Part shown: positions 17,370-25,110 of the stretch, one piece after another
How positions within the stretch are numbered: the first letter of the stretch is position 1
How the letters are laid out: each line of letters begins with the position of its first letter
Position numbers and translations under genes: made by a program
DNA from: Acidobacteriota bacterium
GTDB taxonomy: Bacteria; Acidobacteriota; Blastocatellia; Pyrinomonadales; Pyrinomonadaceae
Assembly (NCBI GenBank): GCA_019639115.1
Contig: JAHBSM010000013.1
Span: 1 to 64,000, forward strand
Length of the DNA: 64,000 nucleotides
Reading direction: 5' to 3'
Notes under the pieces: model-generated
What the model was told of the DNA's origin: nothing
The model's database searches: none
The model's input: the letters and a program-made list of their open reading frames with translations, nothing else

Positions 17370-18488
17370 TCAGCTGCGGTGTTTCGGGTCGCCGGAGATG
17401 TGCAGCCTCTCGCTCGAGACCATGAACGGATCGACCGAACGATGGATGTGAGTCGATTCGAAGCCCGGTATGCTCGAGAGCCGATTTTTCTGTTTATTAC
17501 GATACATAGCCTCGTCGGCCGACTTGATGATCTCGGCCAGCGGACGAGAGTCGTTGTGGTCCGTGGAGGCCGCTCCCATACTAATGCTCAGCCTGTAGGG
17601 CTTTCGCCTGGTACGATTGAACCGGTCAAAAGCCTCTTCGATCCGCGCCGTGAGCTGCTCAAAAGGCAGTTCATTGGCTCCTATCATAAATGCGATGAAC
17701 TCGTCGCCGCCGACACGCGCCAGGATGTCGGACGCTCGAAAGCACGACGTAAGCAGGTCGGCCGTTTTGATGATCGCCGCCGAGCCCTCGTGGTGGCCGA
17801 ATCGGTCGTTTATCTTTTTGAGCCCGTCCATATCCGCGACGACGACCCTCACGATCGAATCGGTGGGCCGGGTGCGGAGATGTTTTAGGTGCTGCTCGGC
17901 AAGCGCTTCGAGCCCACGCATATTGTAGAGGCCCGTCAGGTGATCTCTCAGCGAGAGATTCTCGAGCTCGGCATTGGCACGCTTGAGCTCGAGCGATTTG
18001 AGCCGCAGGTCGAGCGTCTGGCTAAGCTGATTAGCAAATGCCGTCAGGGCCTGATATTGGACCGGCGTCAGCTCGCGCGGCACGCGGTCAGCTATGCTCA
18101 GCGAGCCAAGCACGTGATTCTCCGAAGTAACAAGAAGCACAGCGGCATAGAATCGTATGCCGTTCTCCTCAGCCACGAAAGGATTATCGGCAAGCCGCGG
18201 ATCCTTTGAAGCGTCGTTGACGACGACGACCTCTTGCCGGTCGATCAATGCGAACTCGCAAAGCGAATTGGCACGCGGTATCTCATCAACATCGAGTCCG
18301 ATCTTGGATTTTAGCCATACCCGGTCGCGGTCAAAGAATGACACGACCACGATCGGCACGTCACACGTCTTTGCAGTAAGCCAGGTGATATCGTCATACT
18401 CCCTCTCGGGTGCCGTATCCAGGATCTCGTGTTTGAAAAGCAGTTGTAATCTTTCGTTTTCTTTATCGTCGATAGGGGTGATCGCCAT
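17370..18488 (-). CDS. GAF-GGDEF diguanylate cyclase
   Basis: A 372-residue c-di-GMP synthase candidate. The GAF domain begins at about residue 15 (EILDTAPEREYDDITWLTAKTC) and includes the usual SLCEFALIDRQ block. The GGDEF domain starts with LRDHLTGLYNMRG, has the metal-site DMDGLKKINDRFGH, and an intact VGGDEFIAF. No clear RxxD inhibitory site is seen before it. I prefer the ATG at 18488 (MAITPIDDKENER), which aligns with the paralogue; an in-frame start at 18527 would add 13 unconserved residues. It is probably cotranscribed with the degenerate copy downstream. Confidence 0.88.
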   Translation of the reverse strand: MAITPIDDKENERLQLLFKHEILDTAPEREYDDITWLTAKTCDVPIVVVSFFDRDRVWLKSKIGLDVDEIPRANSLCEFALIDRQEVVVVNDASKDPRLADNPFVAEENGIRFYAAVLLVTSENHVLGSLSIADRVPRELTPVQYQALTAFANQLSQTLDLRLKSLELKRANAELENLSLRDHLTGLYNMRGLEALAEQHLKHLRTRPTDSIVRVVVADMDGLKKINDRFGHHEGSAAIIKTADLLTSCFRASDILARVGGDEFIAFMIGANELPFEQLTARIEEAFDRFNRTRRKPYRLSISMGAASTDHNDSRPLAEIIKSADEAMYRNKQKNRLSSIPGFESTHIHRSVDPFMVSSERLHISGDPKHRS

Positions 18489-18623
18489 ATTATCAGGTCC
18501 GAATACTAATGAACGTCGAACAACCAACCTGAGGAGAGGTACAGGAAGCCGTAAATAGTTTTTTATATGCTACTTCGAGAGAAGTCGGTTGGTGAAAGAT
18601 ACCACTAAACTACCGAAAAACAA

Positions 18624-18649
18624 AGGCCCGCGTAATGTTAGCGAGCCTC
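18624..18649 (-). terminator. Terminator-like hairpin, left copy of a 26-base flanking repeat
   Basis: The 26 bases match the copy at 20696-20721 at 23 positions. Read on the minus strand they form a GAGGCTCGC / GCGGGCCT hairpin followed by a T-rich run (TTTGTTTTT), a good intrinsic terminator. No minus-strand gene lies directly upstream of it; the nearest is deoB, 2.1 kb away. That suggests the two were once adjacent and the insert separated them. Confidence 0.55.
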
Positions 18650-18679
18650 AAAAATGTTGAGTAGGAACCTATTGAATTG

Positions 18680-18732
18680 CCACTAGCTTTAGCTAGTGGA
18701 ATCCTTTCCCTTTCAGATCCCGGCTTTAGCCG
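18680..18732. repeat. REP-like hairpin doublet
   Basis: Two perfect hairpins with the same TTTA loop lie 21 bases apart. The first (18680-18699) has 8-bp arms CCACTAGC and GCTAGTGG; the second (18721-18732) has 4-bp arms CGGC and GCCG. Paired short palindromes with a common GCTTTAGC centre resemble REP/BIME elements mobilised by RAYT transposases. No RAYT gene is in the window. Confidence 0.6.
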
Positions 18733-18761
18733 AACCTCACCGTCGGTTGGCAACAAGCATC

Positions 18762-18789
18762 TTGACAGCCATAAAAAAGCGCGTATCAT
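18762..18789 (+). promoter_or_regulatory. Sigma-70-type promoter inside the insert
   Basis: TTGACA at 18762-18767, a 16-base spacer, and TATCAT at 18784-18789. This is close to the housekeeping consensus and points toward the small ORF and the two-gene unit downstream. The expected start of transcription is near 18796, giving a leader of about 300 bases before the gene at 19095. Confidence 0.55.
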
Positions 18790-18870
18790 CCACTTGTCAC
18801 CGATTTTCCACGAAAATCACGAATATTTTAGAGGTTCGCCGGCTCTTTTCTTGGAGGTTCGTTGAGTTTT

Positions 18871-18987
18871 ATGAAGGTTATTGTTCTTCGACGTCACAAG
18901 GCCGGAACCACCTACGCCATCGCCGCAAGAAACTCCGCCGCCTCTGCTGAGGAACCAGCCCAAAAGACCACAATACCACCGAGCTAA
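18871..18987 (+). CDS. Possible 38-residue small protein
   Basis: An ATG-initiated frame of 38 codons (MKVIVLRRHKAGTTYA...), basic at the start and ending in a Thr/Pro-rich tail. A GGAGG lies 13 bases before the ATG, a little far for a Shine-Dalgarno. It follows the insert promoter and precedes the two-gene unit by 107 bases. It might be a leader peptide, a small regulator or chance; nothing in it is recognised. Confidence 0.25.
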   Translation: MKVIVLRRHKAGTTYAIAARNSAASAEEPAQKTTIPPS

Positions 18988-19094
18988 GACTTGCGATGAA
19001 TAGGTATTGGTCTGGAACTCAAAGACAATCGAGTTAAGTTCCAGTTTGAATCAGAGTGTAAGCTAGTCAGCGGTTAAAATCCCCAAAAAACCTT

Positions 19095-19541
19095 ATGCCC
19101 TTACCCAATTTCAGACAGGACGGTTGGTTGCCTGAAGGTCACCACCCTGCATCGTGGCAAGAAATCGAAGAGACGTTTGCTGGCATTCCCAATTCCCCGC
19201 GGCGGCGGGTATACGATCGCCTAATACTGTGGCGTGATAGTGCCCGTCTGGTTGGTTTGTCAGGGAAACTGGTACTAAACGGGAGTTTTATCTCAAATAA
19301 ACCTGATCCAAGCGACTTTGACACGCTTTTTGTCTATGATGACGACTGCGAAGATATTTTAGCGAATGATCCCGAAGCAAAGCATCTAATTGATCATGCA
19401 GCATGTAAGGCGGCTGGTTATGATTTATTCGTGTTCGCTAAACAAAATACAATTGACTTTCCATCTTTTGCAAGTTTGGAGTTGTTTGATCGAGACAAAA
19501 AGACTGGAATAACAAAAGGTGTTTTGGAGGTAAGCATATGA
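19095..19541 (+). CDS. Nucleotidyltransferase-fold protein (DUF6932-like)
   Basis: A 148-residue protein whose centre has the pol-beta-type nucleotidyltransferase signature: NGSF, then SDFDTLFVYD with two spaced Asp residues (about 73-85), and a later GYDLFVF strand that could give the third carboxylate. This pattern fits small minimal nucleotidyltransferases and the DUF6932 group; I am unsure of the exact family. Such proteins can be antitoxins, toxins that modify tRNA, or antibiotic-modifying enzymes. There is no good Shine-Dalgarno before the ATG at 19095. Its stop overlaps the next start (ATGA). Base use is AT-rich compared with all neighbours outside the insert. Confidence 0.75.
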   Translation: MPLPNFRQDGWLPEGHHPASWQEIEETFAGIPNSPRRRVYDRLILWRDSARLVGLSGKLVLNGSFISNKPDPSDFDTLFVYDDDCEDILANDPEAKHLIDHAACKAAGYDLFVFAKQNTIDFPSFASLELFDRDKKTGITKGVLEVSI

Positions 19542-20485
19542 TTACCAACTCAGTTCAACTTGATGCTTCTCAAAAACAGTTGGGGCTGCTCCGAGACATG
19601 CTCGACGCAATGCGCGAGCAAACCGCTAAGCGCAATCCAGGTCTTTTCCACACCGTCTCCGAAGGATATTTGACAAAAATCAAAGAACTCGAGGACGACA
19701 TTATCAGCTATCTGCGAGAACGCCCCGTTGACGCGCCGCTGACAGTTAAAGTTCAAGGTCCCGGCATCCGATATGGAATCATAAAAGCGAGTCTAGCATC
19801 AAAGCTGATTTCAGGGTTTCAGTCTGCAGTTTATGCTCTTGGTGCGAGTGCCTTTAGGGAAAATCCTGACGGAGAGGACCGTGTACTTCCGAAAGGACTT
19901 CGGTCTCATCTTGGTTTGGACTTGGTTGCAACTGCTCCTGGCAGTTTCATTCTCGCTATGGACCTACGTTCAGAGGAGCGTCCTCTATTTCCTAGTCTTG
20001 ACCCGGCAAGTATCGCTATTGAAAAGCTCATTAACCATGTAAATGAGATTCGTGATTCGCCAGATGCTTTTAGCGGTGATCGGGAAGCTTTGCGCGGCTT
20101 AAAGAAGATGTCGGAATTGATCCGACCAGGAATTGAGTCAATAACCGTGGATTTTCATCTGGCAGACGTACGTGTGGAGACCTCCTTTAATCCCACAGTG
20201 AGAGATCGAATCGATCTTCTGTTGGGAGCTCCTAGAGAAGGTGAGAAGACGATAATCGGTCAACTAATTGCAATAGACATAGAAACTAAAGTTTGTGTTG
20301 TTCATCCAGAGAACCAGCCTCGGGTAGATTGCACCTATCAAGAGAACATTGAAAGCGACTTGATTGCAGCCCTTCGCAAACAAATTGAGATGGCAGGTGA
20401 GTTTGTTTTCCTTGATTGGCCAAGGGGCCATTTCAAAATAACTGTAATCGAGAGATTTAGGGTATTAGAGAATGACGATGATTAA
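19538..20485 (+). CDS. Unrecognised 315-residue partner of the nucleotidyltransferase gene
   Basis: I do not recognise this protein. Residues 8-60 are helical and charged (RDMLDAMREQTAKR ... LTKIKELEDDIISYLRER), likely a coiled coil. A central segment (ASKLISGFQSAVYALG) is an amphipathic helix, then a beta-rich stretch (LVATAPGSFILAMDL), and the C-terminus is a beta-rich domain (IIGQLIAIDIETKVCVVHP) ending acidic. There is no signal peptide, no membrane helix, no HEPN RxxxxH motif and no zinc finger. The start is fixed by GGAGG 7 bases upstream and a four-base overlap with the nucleotidyltransferase gene, so the two products should be made in step and may form a complex. Confidence 0.8.
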   Translation: MITNSVQLDASQKQLGLLRDMLDAMREQTAKRNPGLFHTVSEGYLTKIKELEDDIISYLRERPVDAPLTVKVQGPGIRYGIIKASLASKLISGFQSAVYALGASAFRENPDGEDRVLPKGLRSHLGLDLVATAPGSFILAMDLRSEERPLFPSLDPASIAIEKLINHVNEIRDSPDAFSGDREALRGLKKMSELIRPGIESITVDFHLADVRVETSFNPTVRDRIDLLLGAPREGEKTIIGQLIAIDIETKVCVVHPENQPRVDCTYQENIESDLIAALRKQIEMAGEFVFLDWPRGHFKITVIERFRVLENDDD

Positions 20486-20640
20486 TCGATCAAAGCGTTT
20501 GGTGGGCCGTGGAGTTAGCGGTGCGTGATACCAAGATAGTATTTTGGGGACTAAATTCGAGGGAGAAATCTTTTTATGAAATGAATCGGCGGAATGGAAT
20601 GGCAAAGAGTTGGCCCGCGAGAGTGTGATGCTCGGTTAGA

Positions 20641-20745
20641 ATGTGTCAAGGGGTGGCCGATGCGATCAAGAAAATTTCGCTCGATAAGCTGAAAGAGGCC
20701 CGCGAAATGCTCGCGAGCCTCCGTGATGGCGATCAGGCCGCGTAA
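20641..20745 (+). CDS. Possible 34-residue ORF or gene remnant
   Basis: A short frame reading MCQGVADAIKKISLDKLKEAR and onward to DGDQAA, strongly helical and charged. It looks like the C-terminal end of a normal protein. It runs through the right-hand 26-base repeat and stops exactly where the convergent deoB gene stops. It may be the tail of a gene cut by the insertion, or a small protein in its own right. I see no ribosome-binding site. Confidence 0.25.
   Translation: MCQGVADAIKKISLDKLKEAREMLASLRDGDQAA
20696..20721 (-). terminator. Hairpin after deoB, right copy of the 26-base flanking repeat
   Basis: On the minus strand the bases form an 11-bp stem (GAGGCTCGCGA against TCGCGGGCCTC, one T-G wobble) 25 bases beyond the deoB stop. 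The T-run after it is weak (TTTC). It is 23/26 identical to the copy at 18624-18649, which has the better T-run. Confidence 0.55.
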
Positions 20746-21927
20746 TTATGCGGCGATCTCGCCCAAAAAGCTCACGCCGTCCTCTATTTTCAAGCCGAAG
20801 TTCTCTGCGATGGTCTGGCCGATGTCGGATAGCGATTGACGCGTGCCTAAATTAACTCCAGGGCGGGCATTTTTGCCGAAAACGAGCAGCGGAACGTATT
20901 CACGCGTGTGGTCAGAGCCGGGAAAGGCGGGGTCATTGCCGTGATCGGCGGTCATAATGAGCAGGTCGTCGTCGTTCAACGCATCAATGATCTCCGTGAG
21001 CCGTGCATCGAAATGTTCGATGGCACGCGCGTAGCCCTCGACATCCCGTCGATGGCCGTAGAGCATATCAAAATCGACCAGATTGCTGAATATAAGTCCC
21101 GTAGTGTCAACATTTAACGCGTTTACCGTCTGATCGATCGTCTGGTCGTTGTTCTTTGCGGTCAGGTCCTCTGTCACGCCCATCGAATCATAGATCGAAG
21201 AGATCTTCCCGATACAAACGACGTCCAGGCCGGCGTCCTTCATCACCGGAAGCAGGTTCCCGGCGGGCGGTGGAACGGCGTAATCGTGCCTATTTTCAGT
21301 ACGTTTGAACGTATCGGCGGTCTCGCCGACAAATGGACGCGCGATTACGCGAGCTACCTCGTCCGGGCCGTGCAGGATGTCCCTCGCGATCTCGCACATT
21401 TCATAAAGACGGTCGAGAGGCACGACCTCTTCGTGCGCGGCGATCTGAAACACGCTGTCAGCCGACGTATAAACAATAGGTTTGCCGGTGCGAACGTGCT
21501 CTTCGCCGAGCTGTTTGATTATCTCGGTGCCGCTTGCGGGAATATTGCCGAGCACGCCCGGAACGTTCGCTTCGGCCACGAATGCACTAATTATCCGATC
21601 AGGGAAACCTTCGGGAAATTTGGGGAAACCCTGCTTCAGGATGATGCCGGCCATCTCCCAATGGCCAGTTGTCGTGTCTTTGCCGTCGGATTTGAGCGTA
21701 CATTTGCCGTAACTGCCCGTCGGCTTTCCCGCAGGCTCAACATGCGCAAGCGATGCGATGTTCCCCAGGCCCATTGCCGCGAGATTCGGCACATCTACTC
21801 GACGTGAAGCGAATACGCTGCCGAGCGTGTTCGATCCCGCATCGCCCCACTCGGCCGCATCAGGCATCTCACCGATACCGGCCGAATCCAACACCACCAA
21901 ACAAACACGTTTGAATCTACACGTCAT
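20746..21927 (-). CDS. deoB: Phosphopentomutase
   Basis: A 393-residue DeoB, which interconverts ribose/deoxyribose 1- and 5-phosphates in nucleoside salvage. The alkaline-phosphatase-like metal sites are present: VVLDSAGIGEMPDA near the start with the first Asp, the phosphorylated-residue region SDGKDTTTGHWEMAG with Thr near residue 88, and the late IMTADHGNDPAFPGSDHTRE. Length and ends are typical. The start is ATG at 21927 (MTCRFKRVCLVVLDSAG). It stands alone, with the AT-rich insert beyond its terminator. Confidence 0.96.
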   Translation of the reverse strand: MTCRFKRVCLVVLDSAGIGEMPDAAEWGDAGSNTLGSVFASRRVDVPNLAAMGLGNIASLAHVEPAGKPTGSYGKCTLKSDGKDTTTGHWEMAGIILKQGFPKFPEGFPDRIISAFVAEANVPGVLGNIPASGTEIIKQLGEEHVRTGKPIVYTSADSVFQIAAHEEVVPLDRLYEMCEIARDILHGPDEVARVIARPFVGETADTFKRTENRHDYAVPPPAGNLLPVMKDAGLDVVCIGKISSIYDSMGVTEDLTAKNNDQTIDQTVNALNVDTTGLIFSNLVDFDMLYGHRRDVEGYARAIEHFDARLTEIIDALNDDDLLIMTADHGNDPAFPGSDHTREYVPLLVFGKNARPGVNLGTRQSLSDIGQTIAENFGLKIEDGVSFLGEIAA

Positions 21928-21992
21928 ACTTGGATTTTGCCACGAAGCGTGCCATTAAGCCACGAATGCACGAATAAAACCGGAGTCCGTGG

Positions 21993-23123
21993 CTAGTTTT
22001 TCGGAGCTTGGTAACCCTCGCGTGCTCGGACGACGGTGCCTTTTGGCAGGCCTACGGTTTCAATAGTTATCTTGCGATATTTGCCGTCGCGGTTCTCGTT
22101 CGTCGGATAATAGCTCAGCGTATATTTCGTGCCTATCTCATCCGCCACGAGTTTGAACGCGTTGCGCGCATCCCTGAGGTCACCTGCTGGGAAAACACGA
22201 CCGCCGCTCGCCTTAGCGAGGTCATTCATTTGGCGATTGGCGAGGCCGTACAAACCCTTACTGATAGCGAGGCGTTCGAAATCGCCCAGTTGGCAGAAAT
22301 TCGCGGCCTTCTCCATACCTGGTTTTGTGGCGACCCCACGATAGTATCGCCTGATCTGCGCCGCACTGAACTTGGTCGCCGTACGGCAATCGCCCAGCAG
22401 ATTTGATTCGAAGAACTCACGCGTATCTACCTCGATGAAGAACGCCATCAGTCCTTCGGATGAGAACTTCTCGGCAACGTCCTCGAACTCGAGCGCACTT
22501 GACGAATCCACGCCGTCCGTCAACGCAACCACCGCTCGGCGACCTCGAAATCGCTCTTCGGGCGCGGCCGCGAATACCTTTTCGGCTATCAAAGACATCG
22601 CGTCATAGTATGGCGTACTGTTCGACGTGGCGACGCGGTCGATCGCCGAATTGAGAGCCGTCCTGTCGTCAGACAGCGGCTGTATCAGTTCAGGTTCGGA
22701 GTATGCATCGCGGTCGGTGCGTACCGTGCGAAACGAGACGATAGCGACACGGTCGCCGTGCCTTAGGGCAGAAATGAATTCGCGGGCGGCACGTTGGATC
22801 AGGTTCAGGTCGTTGCGCGTCGAGCCGGACGTATCGAGTAGCAGGGCGACCTCAAAAGGTTCGGCAGAGGTCCCAAAATCTGAGATCTTTTGCCGTTTGC
22901 CGTCCTCGTAGATCACAAAGTTCGACGCCTTTAGTCCGCGTATAGCGACGCCCGCGGCATTGAGAACCGTTACCGGCACATCGACAATGTCCGTCGAGAC
23001 GCGTATCGTCTCGTCCGCGTCCTGCGACATAGCCGTGACACACGCCAACAGAATGACGCCCGCTGCTGCTGCGGCGGCGGCGGCGTTCCGGAGTAATTGC
23101 CCGATCACGGCTGCGATCTGCAT
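21993..23123 (-). CDS. Secreted VWA-domain protein (acidobacterial VWFA-related type)
   Basis: A 376-residue exported protein with a signal peptide over residues 1-33. It has the short N-terminal domain STDIVDVPVTVLNAAGVAIRG ending in FVIYEDGKRQKISDF, characteristic of the acidobacterial VWFA-related family (TIGR03436). The VWA domain has the MIDAS motif DTSGSTR near residue 95 and TDGVD near 190, so it can bind a metal. The family is expanded in Acidobacteriota, with no fixed role. I take the ATG at 23123 (MQIAAVIGQLL) because it begins a normal signal peptide; a TTG at 23162 would add 13 residues. Neither start has a clear Shine-Dalgarno. Confidence 0.85.
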   Translation of the reverse strand: MQIAAVIGQLLRNAAAAAAAAGVILLACVTAMSQDADETIRVSTDIVDVPVTVLNAAGVAIRGLKASNFVIYEDGKRQKISDFGTSAEPFEVALLLDTSGSTRNDLNLIQRAAREFISALRHGDRVAIVSFRTVRTDRDAYSEPELIQPLSDDRTALNSAIDRVATSNSTPYYDAMSLIAEKVFAAAPEERFRGRRAVVALTDGVDSSSALEFEDVAEKFSSEGLMAFFIEVDTREFFESNLLGDCRTATKFSAAQIRRYYRGVATKPGMEKAANFCQLGDFERLAISKGLYGLANRQMNDLAKASGGRVFPAGDLRDARNAFKLVADEIGTKYTLSYYPTNENRDGKYRKITIETVGLPKGTVVRAREGYQAPKN

Positions 23124-23303
23124 AGAAAAAGTGTAACAAAAATTTGAGATAGAAGTGGCCAAAGCAGTGCCGCGGCGGCGTTCGTATCAAAGTGGACTAT
23201 GTTACAATTCTGCCGTTGATCATACTTGGGCAATGTTTCTGATCTGCGGACCGAGAGCCGCTAGAACATTGGTACCGTTCTATTTACAAAGGAGAATCAT
23301 ACG

Positions 23304-25028
23304 ATGCTACGAAAGTTGAAAATTGGGGCTTTTGTCTCAGCCGCCGCGTTATTTGTGTTCGCGGCCGCCGCCTCGGCTCAGGCGCCGCTGGTTGTTGAGA
23401 ACTTTAACTACACGGCGGGAACTCTGCTGACGAACTCGGGCTACACCGCACACAGCGGGGCGGGCACGAATTCGATCGCGGCTACGGCAGGCAACCTGAC
23501 CTATACGAACTGGCCCGGCAACAATGTCGGCAACCAGATCACCATGACCACGTCCGGCGAGGACGTGAACCGCGTCTTTACGGTCCAATCAAGCGGCGAC
23601 GTCTATGCGGGCTTTCTGGCTCGATTCACCGCAGCGGGCCCCGACGCGGGCGGCGGCGACTATTTCTTTCACCTCGGCCCCGACCCGATCGGCACCACTT
23701 TTCGCGCACGTGTCTTTGTCAAAGCCGACGGCAGCAATAACCTCGCGTTCGGTATCTCAAAGGCAGCGAACAACACTACTCCGGCCAGCATCTCCTTTAC
23801 CGGTTTCAACTATTCGCTGAACACGACCTATTTGTTCGTTGTCAAATATTCGATCGTCGCAGGTGCGACAAACGATACCGTTTCGATGATCGTGAACCCG
23901 ACGCTCGGCGGTGCGGAACCGGCGGCGACCGTTACGGCACCTGACACCTCGGCTACGGACATCAATCCTGCGACCTTCGCATTCCGTCAGGGTACCGCGG
24001 CCAGCTCACCTGCCCTATCGCTCGACTCGGTTCGAATCGCGACAAGCTGGGCGGCATTGTTCAACAACCCGGTGGCGACGAACGTCGATTTCAACGGTGA
24101 TGGTAAGACCGATTGGTCCGTCGCGCGGAACGTAAGCGGCCAGATCTATTGGTTCAACTGTACGAATGGAGTTGCCGAGCCTGGATGTATGAGCACCACC
24201 CCGTTCGGCCTTGCCGCGAGTGATCTTTTCACCCCTTCCGACTTTGACGGAGATGGGAAGACCGATATTGCGGTCTGGCGACAAGCACCCGCGACCCAGG
24301 CAGCTTTTTACATCCTTCAGAGTTCGACCAATACGGTAAGGGCCGATTTCTTTGGCCAGGATGGCGACGATCCGGCAATTGTTGCTGACTATACAGGAGA
24401 CGGGAAAGCAGACCCGGCCGTTTTCAGATGTCCACCTGCCAGCGGTTCTCCGGCCCAATGCTACTTTTTCTATAGAGCGAGCAGCGGCGCGTTCAACGGC
24501 CAGATCGTGTTCGAGCCATGGGGATTTGGCCGGGTCGGTGACATGTTCCCGTTGGTCGGTGATTTTGACGGAGACGGTAAAGGCGACTTTATGCTCCAGA
24601 CCGCCGGAACCGGCGGCCAGGCATACTTCTGGCTCCGTACAAACACTACCAACACCATAAGCGTTACCCAGTTTGGAACGACCACCGATTTCCTTATCCC
24701 CGGCGATTATGACGGCGATGGCAAGGCAGACATCATGGTTCGACGAACCATTGGCGGAGCACGGTACCATTTTGCCCGTCTCAGCTCGAATCCTGCAGCT
24801 TCGACACCGCCGAATACGGGACTTTATGCAGTGTTTGGCATCACTGGTGATACATCGGCTCCGGGCGACTACAATGGGGACGGAAGGACCGATATTGCGG
24901 TTTGGCGTGCGAATGCTGACCCGTCGCAGAATTACTTCTACGTTCTCAACTCAGGCTCAGGTTCAGTGACTACATTCGAATGGGGTTCCCAGAATGACTT
25001 CGCTGTTGCAGGCTGGGCGGTACACTAA
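23304..25028 (+). CDS. Secreted protein with N-terminal beta-sandwich and six FG-GAP/VCBS repeats
   Basis: A 574-residue exported protein. The signal peptide ends near residue 26 (AASAQA). Residues 30-240 look like a lectin/LamG-type beta-sandwich (VVENFNYTAGTLLTNSG ... DSVRIATSWAALF). From about 253 there are six repeats with calcium-loop cores such as DFDGDGKTD and DYNGDGRTD followed by AVWR or similar. The protein ends in a Trp-containing tail (AVAGWAVH), like the dehydrogenase at 2952-4976. It has an AAGGAG Shine-Dalgarno before its ATG and a perfect terminator after it. Likely a surface or secreted adhesion-type protein; the ligand is unknown. Confidence 0.82.
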   Translation: MLRKLKIGAFVSAAALFVFAAAASAQAPLVVENFNYTAGTLLTNSGYTAHSGAGTNSIAATAGNLTYTNWPGNNVGNQITMTTSGEDVNRVFTVQSSGDVYAGFLARFTAAGPDAGGGDYFFHLGPDPIGTTFRARVFVKADGSNNLAFGISKAANNTTPASISFTGFNYSLNTTYLFVVKYSIVAGATNDTVSMIVNPTLGGAEPAATVTAPDTSATDINPATFAFRQGTAASSPALSLDSVRIATSWAALFNNPVATNVDFNGDGKTDWSVARNVSGQIYWFNCTNGVAEPGCMSTTPFGLAASDLFTPSDFDGDGKTDIAVWRQAPATQAAFYILQSSTNTVRADFFGQDGDDPAIVADYTGDGKADPAVFRCPPASGSPAQCYFFYRASSGAFNGQIVFEPWGFGRVGDMFPLVGDFDGDGKGDFMLQTAGTGGQAYFWLRTNTTNTISVTQFGTTTDFLIPGDYDGDGKADIMVRRTIGGARYHFARLSSNPAASTPPNTGLYAVFGITGDTSAPGDYNGDGRTDIAVWRANADPSQNYFYVLNSGSGSVTTFEWGSQNDFAVAGWAVH

Positions 25029-25056
25029 TAGAGGTAAGAACCGCTTCATCAACACG

Positions 25057-25085
25057 AAAGCCCGGCCTGCGATAGGCCGGGCTTT
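25057..25085. terminator. Bidirectional terminator between FG-GAP gene and trxA
   Basis: A perfect 12-bp stem, AAAGCCCGGCCT against AGGCCGGGCTTT, with a five-base loop, followed by T-rich sequence on the + strand and preceded by A residues that give a T-run on the minus strand. It sits 28 bases after the FG-GAP gene and 25 bases from the trxA stop. Confidence 0.85.
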
Positions 25086-25110
25086 CATTTCTTTCTCGAC
25101 CGGCGAACGG

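Larger units (their letters stand above)
18624..20721. other. Probable horizontally acquired insert flanked by 26-base imperfect direct repeats
   Basis: Between the two terminator-like repeats the sequence is plainly richer in A+T than its neighbours. It holds a REP-like doublet, a promoter, a 38-residue small ORF and a coupled two-gene unit. The genes on both sides (GGDEF gene cluster, deoB) are ordinary chromosomal genes. No integrase or transposase is present, so the mode of insertion is unknown. The composition and flanks are seen directly; the insertion is inference. Confidence 0.5.

Noticed and set aside
19095-20485. Classic MNT/HEPN toxin-antitoxin pair
   Set aside because: The partner protein has no RxxxxH HEPN motif and is far longer than HEPN toxins.
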